A stretch of DNA of 64,000 nucleotides from Megaustenia siamemsis (GCA_032433765.1 JAVIAB010000041.1:76282232-76346231); one strand, 5' to 3'. Counted from the first letter of the stretch, positions 1 to 11,595 are shown. Translations and numbers: made by a program. Notes: generated by a model not told the origin, from the letters alone.

Positions 1-305
1 TTACCACCAACTATCAAGGAGGGATCAAGTCATCATACTTCACCTACGCATATGCCACAATAGAATGAGAAATCACATGTTCACCAAATTCAAAATAGGT
101 ACAACCAGCCTATGCCACTGTACACTGGACAATATGACTACAAATCATGTTCTACATTATTGCCCCCAGTACACGGACTTGAGAAGAGCAATGTGGTCCA
201 CGCCCACCTCCCTGGAGGAGAAACTATATGGGGCAATCGATTCGCTTAAACAGACAGCTGACTTCATGAGAGAGTCTGGAATCCTACTCTGATTTAGTCT
301 TGATC

Positions 306-307
<2 letters not shown>
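1..307 (+). mobile_element. 3' end of an RNase H-bearing LINE (family D)
   Basis: The reading frame 65-292 gives the C-terminal tail of an RNase H-type LINE polyprotein, with a Cys/His cluster (CHCTLDN..H..CP) followed by a stop and a GA-repeat tail. The same protein tail and 3' non-coding sequence occur on the minus strand at 20,481-21,958, where the RNase H domain is also present. The 5' part of this copy lies outside the window. It is a dead 3' fragment, not a host gene. Confidence 0.75.

Positions 308-343
<36 letters not shown>
308..343 (+). repeat. (GA)n tail of the family D LINE
   Basis: About 18 GA units lie directly at the 3' end of the family D LINE and abut LINE A coding sequence. 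Family D and its non-autonomous relatives (11,596-12,199; 35,576-36,577; 20,490-20,528 as CT) all end in this repeat, so it is probably the element's 3' tail rather than a chance microsatellite. Confidence 0.8.
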
Positions 344-348
<5 letters not shown>

Positions 349-606
349 GATAATGGGAAAAGCAGCAGGACCTGACAGCATACAGATAGAAATGATACAG
401 GCACCAGAAGATTTTGGCATTGAAGTGATTACAGACATATGCAATGATATATACCATACAGGATACATACCAAATGAACTAAAAAGATCAACTTTCATCA
501 ACTTTCATGTTTGCATTGCCTAATAGGAATGGTGCAGTTGAATGCAGTGATTTTAGAACAATAAGCCTAATGAGCCATGTAACAAAAATCTTGCTAAAAG
601 TTATAC
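344..606 (+). mobile_element. LINE A fragment, reverse transcriptase N-terminal part
   Basis: Frame 347-501 reads GKAAGPDSIQIEMIQ then DICNDIYHTGYIPNEL, the start of an RTE-type reverse transcriptase domain. It continues, after a small duplication near 490-510, to LPNRNGAVECSDFRTISLMS. The same segment is nearly identical at 35,320-35,575. It is broken by the GA-tailed insertion on its left and by a different LINE on its right. Confidence 0.8.
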
Positions 607-1319
607 AAGGAAGGACAGTAGACAAAGCACGTGAAAGTCTACAACTAAAGGAAGTGATGAGCTACACGCAAACCAACAGGCGGAGATTTGGTCACGGAGA
701 CATCCAATGGTGGTCAAAAGCATCAAATAGACAACGTAGGGACATGGTAGTCTGGGAGCTCAGAGACGTCGAGTAGAACAAGCGTGTGCAAAAGGCAGCA
801 CAACAAGTGCAGCAAGGCCAATGGACCACATGGGATATGGCCTTGCAGAGGATACTAACATGGAATGATATGTGGCATATGGCACCGCTGCGGTTCAACT
901 ACATAATCAGATCGATGTACGACCTTCTACCATCAGCCTGCAACCTTGTGAAGTGGGGGAAGACAGATGACAATCGATGTCCTCTTTGCGGAGGAAGACA
1001 GACGATGGACCATGTTCTTTCCTCATGCAAGACAGCACTAGGCCAATGGCAGTACACTTGGCGACACAACAGAGTGCTGCATGAACTGGCTGCCACCGTG
1101 GATGGGGCGCGGATGAAAGCCAACAATAAAGTTCGACCAGCTACGACTAACACCTACTTTTTAGAGCGGGACAGGCCGCACGCCAAAAAGCAGAACCACT
1201 GGAGCGACTTTACTATGCTGAACATAGCAAACGATTGGGAGATGGCGGTTGACTTCCCAGGGCGAGGGAAGTACCCAGAGTGCATTAAGAGATCTAAAAT
1301 GCGTCCGAACATTGCATAA
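607..1319 (+). mobile_element. LINE C-terminal fragment with zinc-binding (zf-RVT-like) tail
   Basis: The frame contains an amber stop at 774-776 and resumes to 1319. The protein has LRFNYIIRSMYDLLPSACNL, then a zinc-binding module CPLCGG..TMDHVLSSC, then YTWRHNRVLHEL. This is the C-terminal region seen behind the reverse transcriptase in several invertebrate non-LTR elements. There is no reverse transcriptase core here, so it is a 5'-truncated copy. The family assignment is by recall of this motif string, not a search. Confidence 0.7.
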
Positions 1320-1454
1320 TATTATGTCCAGACCAGACGATCGGGCGACCATTTTACACCTTGACCACTTATTGCTCCCACGTAAGTTAACAGAATAGGG
1401 TGAATCGGAGTAGGGCCCGAGACGAAGCGATTAGAAGTTACATAATCGACGAAG

Positions 1455-1940
1455 GACATACTAACATCAAAACAAATAACACCAGAGCTAAAACTAAGAA
1501 TAGCAAAATGTTACATCTTCTCAATATTCCTATATGGTGCTGAAACATGGACATTTGACAAGAAAACAGAACAGAGAATTGAAGCCTTTGAAATGTGGAT
1601 ATATAGAAGAATAGGTAGAATTGGATGGAAGGAAAAGAAAACAAACGACAAAGTCTTAAAACAACTAAAAATGAAAAGAGAACTTCTGAACACAATTAGA
1701 ACAAGACAAATGCGATTCTTAGGCCATGTTAAAAGACACAACAGCCTACTGAAAGTGATCCTGGAGGGGAAAATACAAGGTAAAAGAGGCAGAGGCAGAC
1801 CAAGATTAACATGGACGAGTAACATCAAAAGATGGACAAACCAACCGATGACAACCTGCACCATCAAAGCAAGAGATAGAGCAAAATGGCGCTCCATGGT
1901 AGCCAACCTTCGTTGCGGAGACGGCACTCAATGATGATGA
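1455..1940 (+). mobile_element. LINE A 3' end (reverse transcriptase thumb/C-terminus)
   Basis: Frame 1593-1934 reads WIYRRIGRIGWKEKKTND, then RQMRFLGHVKRH, then RGRGRPRLTWTSNIKRWT, the typical C-terminus of RTE-type LINE proteins. It ends in an ATGATGATGA tail. Other copies of the same 3' end are at 18,715-18,855, 37,044-37,735, 48,487-48,745 (plus) and 19,190-19,745, 52,125-52,915 (minus). The short stretch 1,320-1,454 before it holds nothing I recognise. Confidence 0.8.
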
Positions 1941-2209
1941 ATCGACCAGAGGTGATAGTCCGACCAGGCGTTTGTGGCTACGGCAGTCCAAACAATAAGT
2001 CCTCAACAACAGACATGCCAGATAACTAGGCGCTAATCTTCATCCGCGATTTTCAAATTCCCACGAAAGTCAGACACTGAAGGGTCTATAAAATTACGTT
2101 GTCAATAGTAGCCAAGTTATTTCGACTGGAAAACGTATCAACGAGCTAGGACAAACCAAGACTTTGTATTTTAACACAAAACCAACCACCAACATCTGAA
2201 CAAGACACC

Positions 2210-3480
2210 TTGAAGGTAAGATTGGCAAATTTTATTTACAACCAACTTATTAGTTCAAGCAATATATCTAAAATGACTCACACAATCCCAACCTTCTCTC
2301 ATGACGCAGAGGATGCCCTTGCAGGTGGACTTCTTCATGACAAAAACACGTTGGTAGCTACCGTCCACGGACAAACACATAAGGAAACCCACGCCTTCAT
2401 GAAAGCCGCCCTCATGGGCCCATGCGGGGTCGGACCAAACGGCGTGGCGACGATATACCGCTTTGCCGCCCACACGAGGTGGTACTTCACTCTGTCAACA
2501 GAGGCACACCTGCGAGGCTACCAAAGACTAGACGGGAAAACCGTCACATTGAACAATCCTGATGCTACCATCCATATTGAACACTTACAGAAGGAAAAAT
2601 CTAGGGCTACCTTCACTGGATGCCCCCAAACATCAATATGAAAACTGCCACAGATCTGATAAAACAGATCACAGGTGACGCAGAGGCGGAGGTAAAGAAA
2701 GACAATTTTTCCACTGATCGGTGGATCTTCTGATACACTCCAACAAAAGAAGTACCACACTATGTTTTCATACAACTGACGGGGAGTGTGAGAGACGCCC
2801 ATAGAGTATGGGTAACTCTTCCAGGTAGAAGAACCAAGTGCACACACTGTGTGGCAGAAACTCACTGGGACAACCAGTGTCCTACCAAGAAACGTCACCA
2901 GAACACTGGGAAAACCACCACTGTGACCCTCGAGACCAACAAAAAAAACTAACGAAGAACCAAACAGGGAAAGAGAGAACGAAGAAAGACAGCAGCCGAC
3001 TCAACCGCTGGAGACCAGCCCAGATACTGACTCCAGCGACAAGGACGAAACTCCCTTCTCAGTGGTAGTCGGCAAGAAACGACCACGCGGGACAAAAACC
3101 AGCAGCGGAATTTCGCCACGGTACACAGAACACGACCACCTAACACTTGCCACAGGACAAGACCACAGACAACGAGACACAGAACAAGACCACAGACAAC
3201 GAGCCACAGAACAAGACCACAGACAACGAGACAGAGAACATGACCACAGACAACGAGACACAGAACAAGACCACAGACAACGAGACACAGAGCACTACGG
3301 ACCACGAGCTACATAAAACCACAGGCACAGAGGAAGAGCTAGCAGACCAACCGCCCACACCTGGCCAGCTGGTCATGGATACCAGCGACTCAGAAGACGA
3401 GCCATCCCCATCATGGGTAGAAAGAACCAAATCAAGTCCAAGAAAAATTGTAAATAAATCCATGTCAATCATTAATTTTT
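2210..3480 (+). pseudogene. LINE B ORF1 (nucleic-acid-binding protein, broken)
   Basis: Frame 2,210-2,641 gives 143 residues from the first usable start (ATG at 2,273 gives MTHTIPTFSHDAEDALAGG). After a frameshift, 2,839-2,880 encodes a CX2CX4HX4C zinc knuckle (CTHCVAETHWDNQC), the hallmark of a LINE ORF1 or Gag-like RNA-binding protein. A further frame (3,062-3,480) is basic and contains a nonapeptide repeat (TEQDHRQRD). ORF1 proteins coat the element RNA for reverse transcription. The frame changes at least twice, so no intact product is made from this copy. Confidence 0.65.
3150..3296 (+). repeat. 27-bp minisatellite inside LINE B ORF1 (about 5 copies)
   Basis: Tandem units built around GACCACAGACAACGAGA, 27 bp each, so nine residues per unit. 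The array stays open in several frames because its length is a multiple of three. Confidence 0.85.
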
Positions 3481-3484
3481 AAAT

Positions 3485-4290
3485 ATGTCAATGTCATTTC
3501 CTTCTCTAAATCTTATAATAGATCTACTTTCTAACTCATTTAAAGTGGCTGATCTCATTGTTTTATCTGTTAACGTTAGTGGACTAAGGTCCAAATTAAA
3601 CAACATCATACACTTAATTCACAGATACAAACCAGATTTCGTCCTCATACACGAAACAAACATACACACAGACATACACGCATCACACAGCACTACACAG
3701 CTAGGGATAAGGCATTCTTGTTTCAGCTTGGCAGTCCAACGTGTAGGTTCAGGAACAGCCATCCTCCAGACCTCCGACAGATGGGAAATCACTTCCAAAG
3801 AAAGGGACAGTGATGGCAGAACAACAATCATTGAAATAAAAGATGAAGAGCAGCGATACACGTTAGTCAACGTCCACGAGCCACCAGCACCAGAACAGCA
3901 ACCACAATTCTACGAGGACCTCTCACAGCTATTAATAAGGAAGTACACGGGACAGAAGATCATCCTCGGGGCGATTTCAACTGCGTCCTGTCAAAAAACG
4001 ATGTAGAGGGAGGTGCATACAACACACGTACAAGACGCCCTGACGCACTATACGACATACTAGATGAACACGAACTGACAGATGATAACAGACACGAAAA
4101 CCCACAAGACAAAGAAACAACACACAAAACCAACGCCCAATGCAGAGCAGCGCGACTCGACCGCTTCTACATCCCTTCAGGAATGCACGCCAGTCGGACC
4201 CAACACCTACACGCGCCACGTCACTGACCACAAAGCCATCAACGACACCACAAGAAGAGAAAAACAAAAATCACCACATTGGAAGTTCAA
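3485..4290 (+). pseudogene. LINE B AP-type endonuclease domain (broken)
   Basis: Frame 3,485-4,006 reads LIVLSVNVSGLRSKLNNI, then KPDFVLIHETN, VGSGTAIL, TLVNVHEPP and KIILGA. A frameshift near 3,970 moves the next motif (GDFNCVLSKND) into another frame, and the end motif TDHKAI is near 4,225-4,245. These are the endonuclease/exonuclease/phosphatase motifs that nick target DNA for target-primed reverse transcription. The catalytic ET pair is HETN here instead of the common QET. Confidence 0.75.
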
Positions 4291-4924
4291 CAACACACTA
4301 CTACACAACAACACACTACTACACAACAACACACTACTACACAACAGCACACTACTACACAACAACACACTACTACACAACAACACACTACAACACAACA
4401 ACACACTACTACACAACAACACACTACTACACAACAACACACTACTACACAACAGCACACTACTACACAACAGCACACTACTACACTACAGCACACTACT
4501 ACACAACAGCACACTACTACACAACAGCACACTACTACACAACAGCACACTACTACACAACAGCACACTACTACACAACAACACACTACTACACAACAGC
4601 ACACTACTACACAACAGCACACTACTACACAACAGCACACTACTACACAACAGCACACTACTACACAACAGCACACTACTACACAACAGCACACTACTAC
4701 ACAACAGCACACTACTACACAACAGCACACTACTACACAACAGCACACTACTACACAACAACACACTACTACACAACAACACACTACTACACAACAACAC
4801 ACTACTACACAACAACACACTACTACACAACAACACACTACTACACAACACCACACTACTACACAACAACACACTACTACACAACAGCACACTACTACAC
4901 AACAGCACACTACTACACAACAGC
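4291..4924 (+). repeat. 15-bp minisatellite in the endonuclease-RT linker of LINE B (about 42 copies)
   Basis: The unit is ACAACACACTACTAC with A/G variation at one position (AACAAC or AACAGC), giving NTLLH or STLLH in the LINE frame. It starts directly after WKFN and ends directly before TYVEVTSNLI, so the LINE frame remains open across all units. Variants are non-randomly ordered: AAC-type units sit at both ends and AGC-type units in the middle, as expected from block duplications. Long open frames on both strands here are by-products of the 15-bp period. Confidence 0.95.
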
Positions 4925-5870
4925 ACCTACGTAGAAGTCACATCAAATCTCATTAAACTGTACACAAGAGATCAAGAAACAGACGATATACAAGCACAAT
5001 GGGAGCTACTGAAAAGCCAAATACGTAAAACAACAATGGTACTGGCGTCCCAAGTAAGCAGACACAGGCAACAAGAAGATAAAATGCTGCAGGAAGCCCT
5101 ACGTCTGGCAAAACAAGTGGACAAACATGGCCCACACATCACCCTACTAGAAGAAGAACTGGAGCGACACACACAGTACAGATACCAGGGGGCTCTAACG
5201 CGCGCACGGCAAACAACAACCACCCAGGAGACAGCCAACAAACAATTCCTGGACATAGAGCAACACATACAAAGCAGCAGATATATCAAGAAGATCGTAG
5301 ACTCGGAAGGCAACACACAGACAGAAACAACAAAAATCGTGCAAGCATTCAGGGAATACTATAGACAGCTGTACACAGAAGGAAGGCAACACATAGACAG
5401 CTGTACACAGAAGGAAGGCAACACACAGACAGCTGTACAAACATGGCCCACACATCACCCTACTAGAAGAAGAACTGGAGCGACACACACAGTACAGAAC
5501 CAGGGGCTCTTAACGCGCGCACGGCAACACAACAACCACCCAGAGACAGCCAACAAACAATTCTCTGGACCATAGAGCAACACATACAAAGCAGCAGATA
5601 TATCAAGAAGATCGTAGATAGACTCGGAAGGCAACACACAGAACAGAAACAACAAAAATCGTGCAAGCATTCAGGGAATACTATAGACAGCTGTACACAG
5701 AAGGAAGGCAACACATAGACAGCTGTTACACAGAAGGAAGGCAACACACAGACAGCTGTACACAGAAGGAAGGCAACACACAGACAGAAACAACAAATAT
5801 CGTTCAAGCATTCGGGGAATACTATAGACAGCTGTACACAGAAGGAAGGCAACACACAGACAGCTGTACA
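4925..5870 (+). repeat. LINE B linker with a segmental tandem duplication of about 316 bp
   Basis: The sequence beginning at 5,121 (ACAAACATGGCCCACACATC) restarts at 5,437, and the two copies run in parallel with small indels. Nested partial copies of the segment encoding FREYYRQLYTEGRQH follow to about 5,870. The encoded linker is helical and charged (EALRLAKQVDKHG..LLEEELERH) and precedes the RT domain in this LINE type. Confidence 0.8.
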
Positions 5871-5879
5871 CAGATGGAA

Positions 5880-6956
5880 CACCCCAATCGCACGTTCAAG
5901 ATGAGTACAAGGAGCACACCAAACAACTAACGGAGGCGGACAAACAAAAACTGGATGCAGAGATAACACTCGCGGACATAACGACCACGGTGAAATCTAT
6001 GCATAGGGATAGGACACCAGGACCGGACGGACTCACCACGGAGTTCTACCAATATTTCCTCCCCGCCTTAGGCCCACTCCTACTAAAGGTGTTCAAGGAC
6101 TCCTTTGATAAAGGGCATCTACCAACAAAGCCTGAACGAGTCGTACATCAACTTACTTCGAAAGAACAACACGAAAACGACACAATTAACAAATCACAGA
6201 CCGATATCGCTGCTCAACTTTGACTACAAAATACTCATCAAGACGTTGACGAACAAGCTAAAACCGTTCATGCCATCACTTGTCCACGAAGACCAACAAT
6301 GCAGCATCCAAGGCAGAAACATAACCAACCACACCCATTTCATACGATACATCATCACATACACACACTGAAGACACGTGCAATCGTCGATCCTGTCCCT
6401 AGACCAGGAAAAGGCCTTTGACAGGGTATCACACTCCTACTTACACAAGACACTGAACAACTGCAACATGGGAGACAACTTCCGACGATGGATTCAAATC
6501 CTGTATTCCTGACCTGAGAGCAAAGTCCTCGTCAACCACACACACACACGGACTCCTTCACACTAACCAGGTCCGTCAGGCAGGGATGCCCTCTATCTCC
6601 GCTGCTCTACATCCTAGTCATTACTCGAAAAAATAAGAAAAGACGAATCCATCAGAGGCACCTTTATACCAGGAGGAGGACAACGGAAGCTCATCGCATA
6701 CGTCTACGACACCATCTTCTTCCCCACAAGCGACCGCTCAATAGCAAACACCATCAAAGCGTACACCGACTTCGGTAACAGCAGCGGAGCGAAGATCAAC
6801 GTGAAGAAGTCATCCATCATGGGGATCGGCAGGTGGCAGAACAAAAAGGATTTCCCTTTAGGACTGGCATCCGTCGACGTCATGACGGTGTACGGCATCA
6901 CCTTCCCGTGCAACCCCAAGATAAGCAAACCCACATGGCAGGTTCGAACCACAAGA
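5880..6956 (+). pseudogene. LINE B reverse transcriptase domain (broken, catalytic box mutated)
   Basis: Motifs appear in order but in different frames: DRTPGPDGLTTEFYQYFLP (5,990-6,223), NHRPISLLNFDYKILIKTL (6,105-6,371), DQEKAFDRVSH near 6,405-6,435, VRQGCPLSPLLYILV near 6,570-6,615, then AYVYDTIFF near 6,695-6,720, where an RT would have a YADD-type box. With two changes in that catalytic box and several frameshifts the enzyme cannot work. The domain then runs into a 35-bp tandem array. Confidence 0.75.
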
Positions 6957-8070
6957 ATCACCGACACCCTGCTGAGATATCAACACAAAACATCACCGAC
7001 ACCATGCTGAGATACCAACACAAAACATCACCGACACCATGCTGAGATACCAACACAAAACATCACCGACACCATGCTGAGATACAACACAAAACACACC
7101 GACACATGCTGAGATACCAACACAAAACATCACCGACACCATGCTGAGATACCAACACAAAACATCACCGACACCCTGCTGAGATATCAACACAAAACAT
7201 CACCGACACCATGCTGAGATACCAACACAAAACATCACCGACACCATGCTGAGATATCAACACAAAACATCACCGACACCATGCTGAGATATCAACACAA
7301 AACTCACGACACATGCTGAGATATCAACACAAAACATCACCGACACACAGCTGAGATATCAACACAAAACATCACCGACACCCTGCTGAGATATCAACAC
7401 AAAACATCACCGACACACAGCTGAGATATCAACACAAAACATCACCGACACCCTGCTGAGATATCAACACAAAACATCACCGACACCCTGCTGAGATACC
7501 AACACAAAACATCACCGACACCCTGCTGAGATATCAACACCAAAACATCACCGACACCCTGCTGAGATATCAACAAAAACATCACCGACACCCTGCTGAG
7601 ATATCAACACAAAACATCACCGACACCCTGCTGAGATATCAACACAAAACATCACTGACACCCTGCTGAGATACCAACACAAAACATCACCGACACCCTG
7701 CTGAGATACCAACACAAACATCACCGACACCCTGCTGAGATATCAACACAAAACATCACCGACACCCTGCTGAGATACCAACACAAAACATCACCGACAC
7801 CCTGCTGAGATATCAACACAAAACATCACCGACACCCTGCTGAGATACCAACACAAAAAATCACTGACACCCTGCTGAGATACCAACACAAAACATCACT
7901 GACACCCTGCTGAGATACCAACACAAAACATCACCGACACCCTGCTGAGATACCAACACAAAACATCACTGACACCCTGCTGAGATACCAACACAAAAAT
8001 CATGACACCCTGCTGAGATACCAACACAAAACATCACCGACACCCTGCTGAGATACCAACACAAACATCA
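6957..8070 (+). repeat. 35-bp minisatellite in LINE B (about 32 copies)
   Basis: Units contain ACCGACACCCTGCTGAGATA then CCAACACAAAACATC. The first unit continues from LINE B coding sequence (ITDTLLRYQHKT). Two main variants alternate: ACACCATGCTG early, ACACCCTGCTG later, with an ACACACAGCTG variant near 7,345-7,425. Single-base indels occur in several units. The period is not a multiple of three, so the LINE frame is lost across the array. Confidence 0.95.
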
Positions 8071-8170
8071 ACCATCTTCGGCAGCGTCATCGTCAACAAC
8101 ATCATCATACCCAACACTACACGGTCACCGACCCACCTGCAACATACTCAGGAAATCAACAAGCTTGCTT

Positions 8171-8957
8171 GATTGATGCAACAGTTGATGCAACAGGTTG
8201 CTTGTTCTTTAATTTAGTTGATGCAACAGGTTGCTTGTTCTTTAATTTAGTTGATGCAACAGGTTGCTTGTTCTTAATTTAGTTGATGCAACAGGTTGCT
8301 TGTTCTTTAATCTAGTTGATGCAACAGGTTGCTTGTTCTTTAATTTAGTTGATGCAACAGGTTGCTTGTTCTTTAATTTAGTTGATGCAACAGGTTGCTT
8401 GTTCTTTAATTTAGTTGATGCAACAGGTTGCTTGTTCTTTAATTTAGTTGATGCAACAGGTTGCTTGTTCTTTAATTTAGTAGATGCAACAGGTTGCTTG
8501 TTCTTTAATTTAGTTGATGCAACAGGTTGCTTGTTCTTTAATCTAGTTGATGCAACAGGTTGCTTGTTCTTTAATTTAGTTGATGCAACATGTTGCTTGT
8601 TCTTTAATTTAGTTGATGCAAAGGGTTGCTTGTTCATTATTCTAGTTGATGCAACAAGTTGCTTGTTCTTTAATTTAGTTGATGCAACAGGTTGCTTGTT
8701 CTTTAATTTAGTTGATGCAACAGGTTGCTTGTTCTTTAATTCAGTTGATGCAACAGGTTGCTTGTTCTTTAATTTAGTTGATGCAACAGGTTGCTTGTTT
8801 TTTAATTTAGTTGATGCAACAGGTGGCTTGTTCTTTAATTTAGTTGATGCAACAGGTTGCTTGTTCTTTAATTTAGTTGATGCAACAGGTTGCTTGTTCT
8901 TTAATCTAGTTGATGCAACAGGTTGCTTGTTCTTTAATCTAGTTGATGCAACAGGTT
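8171..8957 (+). repeat. 33-bp minisatellite in LINE B (about 24 copies)
   Basis: Units read TTGATGCAACAGGTTGCTTG then TTCTTTAATTTAG. Being 33 bp, each unit encodes 11 residues and leaves long open frames on both strands (LVDATGCLFFN forward, KLKNKQPVAST reverse); neither resembles a known protein. It lies only about 100 bp after the 35-bp array and is followed at once by LINE B C-terminal coding sequence. Confidence 0.95.
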
Positions 8958-9642
8958 CATCTTTAGAAACGTCATACACAATATAAAACACGAAACACTG
9001 ATGCAAAGGGAATACGACGGGGGAATCGCTCTTCAAGACATCAACTCCAAAATAAAATCCTTCAGAATCGGCCATGTCGGACGTATCGTTCAACGGCCAC
9101 ACAGCTACCCTTTCGCCCGTTACTACATGGGACTCAGGCTCATTAAGCACACACAAATCAACAACGCAAGCTCACACCATTACGGGACCATGCCTGCTTT
9201 CTACAAGTCGTGCATACAAGCCATACAAGGAAACGAACACCTCATGCACCAGCCAACAAAACACATATACCAACAATTAATAAAACAACAAGCCTCACCA
9301 CTACAACGAAGGATCAAATGGGGTTACACACACGACATCCAAAATTACAGCGGCACGTTCCAGAACCTGCACAACCCAGTAGTCACTTCAAAGGAGAGAG
9401 AAGTCGCATATAGACTTCTGCTTAATACGACGCCACTGGAACAAGGAGACAAATGCCAAATGTGCAACACAAACACACAAGCAAATGAAGAACACATATA
9501 CTATAGATGCCCAACCATCACACCAACAATTCAAGCACTACATGACACACTGCAAAAATATACCAAACACAAAGTAGACATACACAGAGCGATAAAGCTA
9601 AACACGATACCAAACACGACACTAAACACCACAACACTTTAG
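8958..9642 (+). pseudogene. LINE B C-terminal domain with Cys/His zinc-binding tail
   Basis: Frame 9,001-9,642 encodes about 213 residues: ALQDINSKIKSFRIGHVGRI, later REVAYRLLLNTTPL, then the metal-binding-like motif CQMCNTNTQANEEHIYYRC. This matches the C-terminal architecture of LINEs with a zf-RVT-like tail. The frame is intact over its whole length, unlike the upstream domains. The stop is TAG at 9,640-9,642. Confidence 0.7.
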
Positions 9643-10470
9643 TTTCTCTACTTCTTATTTTAGATACCTAGTAGGGTCTGTCGCAATGAAACGAAATTCA
9701 GAGGATGAACGTATGGACCTGACATTTTCTTACACATATACATGAGAAAACAAATATCCATCATAGAGAGAATGACAGAGAGAATGAAGGCAGACCCATC
9801 ACCCCCTCCCCAACCTAGCTAAAATAAAATAGGCATTCTAACTGGAATTTTCATGCACATATACACAAACAAGGAATGTTGATTACAAATTAGTGGAATT
9901 TTTTATTTTTATTTTTTAATTAATTAAATTTTTTTTTAGATAGCTTTAGTTAAGAAGTTAAACATTGTCACATTAAATCACTTTAAAATGTCACTTTTTT
10001 AATGTATATAATCATTAATCTAAAATGTAATTCTTAAATAATTTAAAATTTGTTGATAGGCCATAGTATTAAATCTAAAAGAAGCAATGTCCATTACTAG
10101 GTAACGTAATTAATCCTTTACTAACATTAGGGAAATAGTTTTAGTTTAATTTAAGAATACTAACAGTAGATGAAATAAAGGCAAGGCCCAGGGAATCCAC
10201 GATGATGAAACGATTTAAACAAACAAATCTCCTGCCTCTTCATTATAGGAGTAAAAAAGTAAAGTACCCCCGTCACGCCAAGTGGCGTATAGGGAATATG
10301 GTATTAGTGACCCTATATATTACAGACCTTCAGCACATGATTTTTGGGGTAATGTGGTCGGTATTACGCCCGTGCTGCTTTACTTTCCCGGAAAAAAAAA
10401 TCCGGTACCCATTTAGGGCTGGGTGAATAGGAGTGCGGAAGGAAATATAAATCACTGAGTGGAAAAAAAA
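9643..10470. other. AT-rich intergenic stretch
   Basis: No coding sequence is supported. A very AT-rich zone (about 9,880-10,180) precedes a GC-richer block (10,250-10,440) with CGCCAAGTGGCGTATAGGG and GGTACCCATTTAGGGCTGGG. That block looks like an ancient repeat, but I cannot name it. Confidence 0.5.
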
Positions 10471-10830
10471 AGCTAGGACAAACCAAGACAGGTAAGTTAA
10501 CTATTTTCGAGTGTTTTGCTTATTAAGTGTAGCTATTTTGTACCGAACATACAATGTAAGCCGTAGGTTAGGTTAGTAAACTATTTTCGAGTGTTTTGTG
10601 TATTAAGTGTAGTTATTGTGTGCTGAACATTCTGTGTAGCCTTAGAAGCAATGCAGCAGGAGGTCGACGCCTGGAAGTCATGACCCAGGCGGGCCCAACT
10701 CTCATAGAGTGTCAAGAAGCTAAAGGGCCGAAACACTTGCTCGACGGGTCTACTTCTGATGAACAGATTGCCTCCTGCTGCGAAGCTCTGTACAAAGAGT
10801 TTCCCGCTACAGAATACAATCAATACTGAA
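10471..10830 (+). repeat. Two diverged direct copies of about 85 bp plus unidentified repeat
   Basis: TAACTATTTTCGAGTGTTTT occurs at about 10,498 and again (with AAACTATT) near 10,577, each followed by a related AAGTGTAG..ATT..TG stretch. The first 19 bp (10,471-10,489) match the 5' boundary of LINE B at 2,144-2,162. The stretch 10,640-10,820 is an unrelated GC-richer fragment with no protein I recognise. Confidence 0.5.
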
Positions 10831-11595
10831 TTAGATGAGCAGAAATTTGGAATCAGGAAAAACAGTGGGACAAAAGAAGCAATATTCTTCATAAGAACAT
10901 TAATCGAAAAGTACACAGAAGTAAACAAACCAATATATGCCTGCTTCATAGACTACACCAAAGCTTTTGATAGAATACACCACAAACAACTTATAGACTG
11001 CCTAAAAGATATACATCGAGATGACACAGACATACAACTAATATGCAATTTTTACTGGGAGCAAGCAGCAATCTACACCCATTGATATAAAAAGAGGAGT
11101 AAGACAGGGAGGCATCCTATCACCAAGCTTGTTAAATTTATACACTTAGCAAATCTTTAAAAACATTACAGAGATGCTAGACCTAAACATTAATGGAAAG
11201 ATACTCAATAACCTAAGATATGCTGATGATACTGTACTACTATCAGAAAATCCTAAAGATCTACACCAATTACTTAATGAAATAAACATGACAAGCAAAA
11301 AATATGGATTAGATATGGATATAAAAAAACTAAAAATATGATCAGAAACAAAGAAAATACTCAAAACCTACAAATAAATATCAAAATTGAAGGAATAGAC
11401 CTGGAGACAGTTCAGAGCTACAACTACTTTGGAAATACTATAACCAGTGATGGAAAATGTAAAACTGAAATAAACAAAAGAATAGGAATGGCTAAAAGTA
11501 ATTTTAATGTCACGAAGAATATAATCAAAACAAATAACACCAGGGCTAAAACTAAGAATAGCAAAATGTTATATCTTTTCAGCACTCCTATATAG
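10831..11595 (+). mobile_element. LINE A copy, reverse transcriptase core
   Basis: The fragment reads FGIRKNSGTKEAIFFIRTLI, YACFIDYTKAFDRIHHKQL, VRQGGILSPSL (in a shifted frame) and LRYADDTVLLSEN, so the YADD catalytic box is retained. Frameshifts occur near 11,080 and a stop precedes the thumb region (11,338-11,595). The copy is split at 11,595 by a GA-tailed insertion and resumes at 12,200. Confidence 0.8.

Larger units (their letters stand above)
2141..9642 (+). mobile_element. LINE B: decayed autonomous non-LTR retrotransposon riddled with internal tandem arrays
   Basis: All parts of one non-LTR element lie in order on the plus strand: ORF1 with a CCHC knuckle (2,210-3,480), AP-type endonuclease (3,485-4,290), linker (4,925-5,870), reverse transcriptase (5,880-6,956) and a zinc-binding C-terminal tail (8,958-9,642). 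Frameshifts break every ORF, and the RT catalytic box is mutated. Five tandem expansions (27, 15, about 316, 35 and 33 bp units) interrupt it and account for roughly 3 kb. The 5' boundary is set at a 19-bp string (2,144-2,162) that recurs at 10,471-10,489. The 3' end has no obvious tail repeat. Confidence 0.75.

Noticed and set aside
4082..5575. A 497-residue repeat protein gene
   Set aside because: It is LINE linker sequence with an internal 15-bp expansion, flanked by endonuclease and RT motifs and broken by frameshifts.
8242..9156. KLKNKQPVAST repeat protein on the minus strand
   Set aside because: Created by a 33-bp minisatellite; the plus strand is equally open and the flanks are plus-strand LINE coding sequence.
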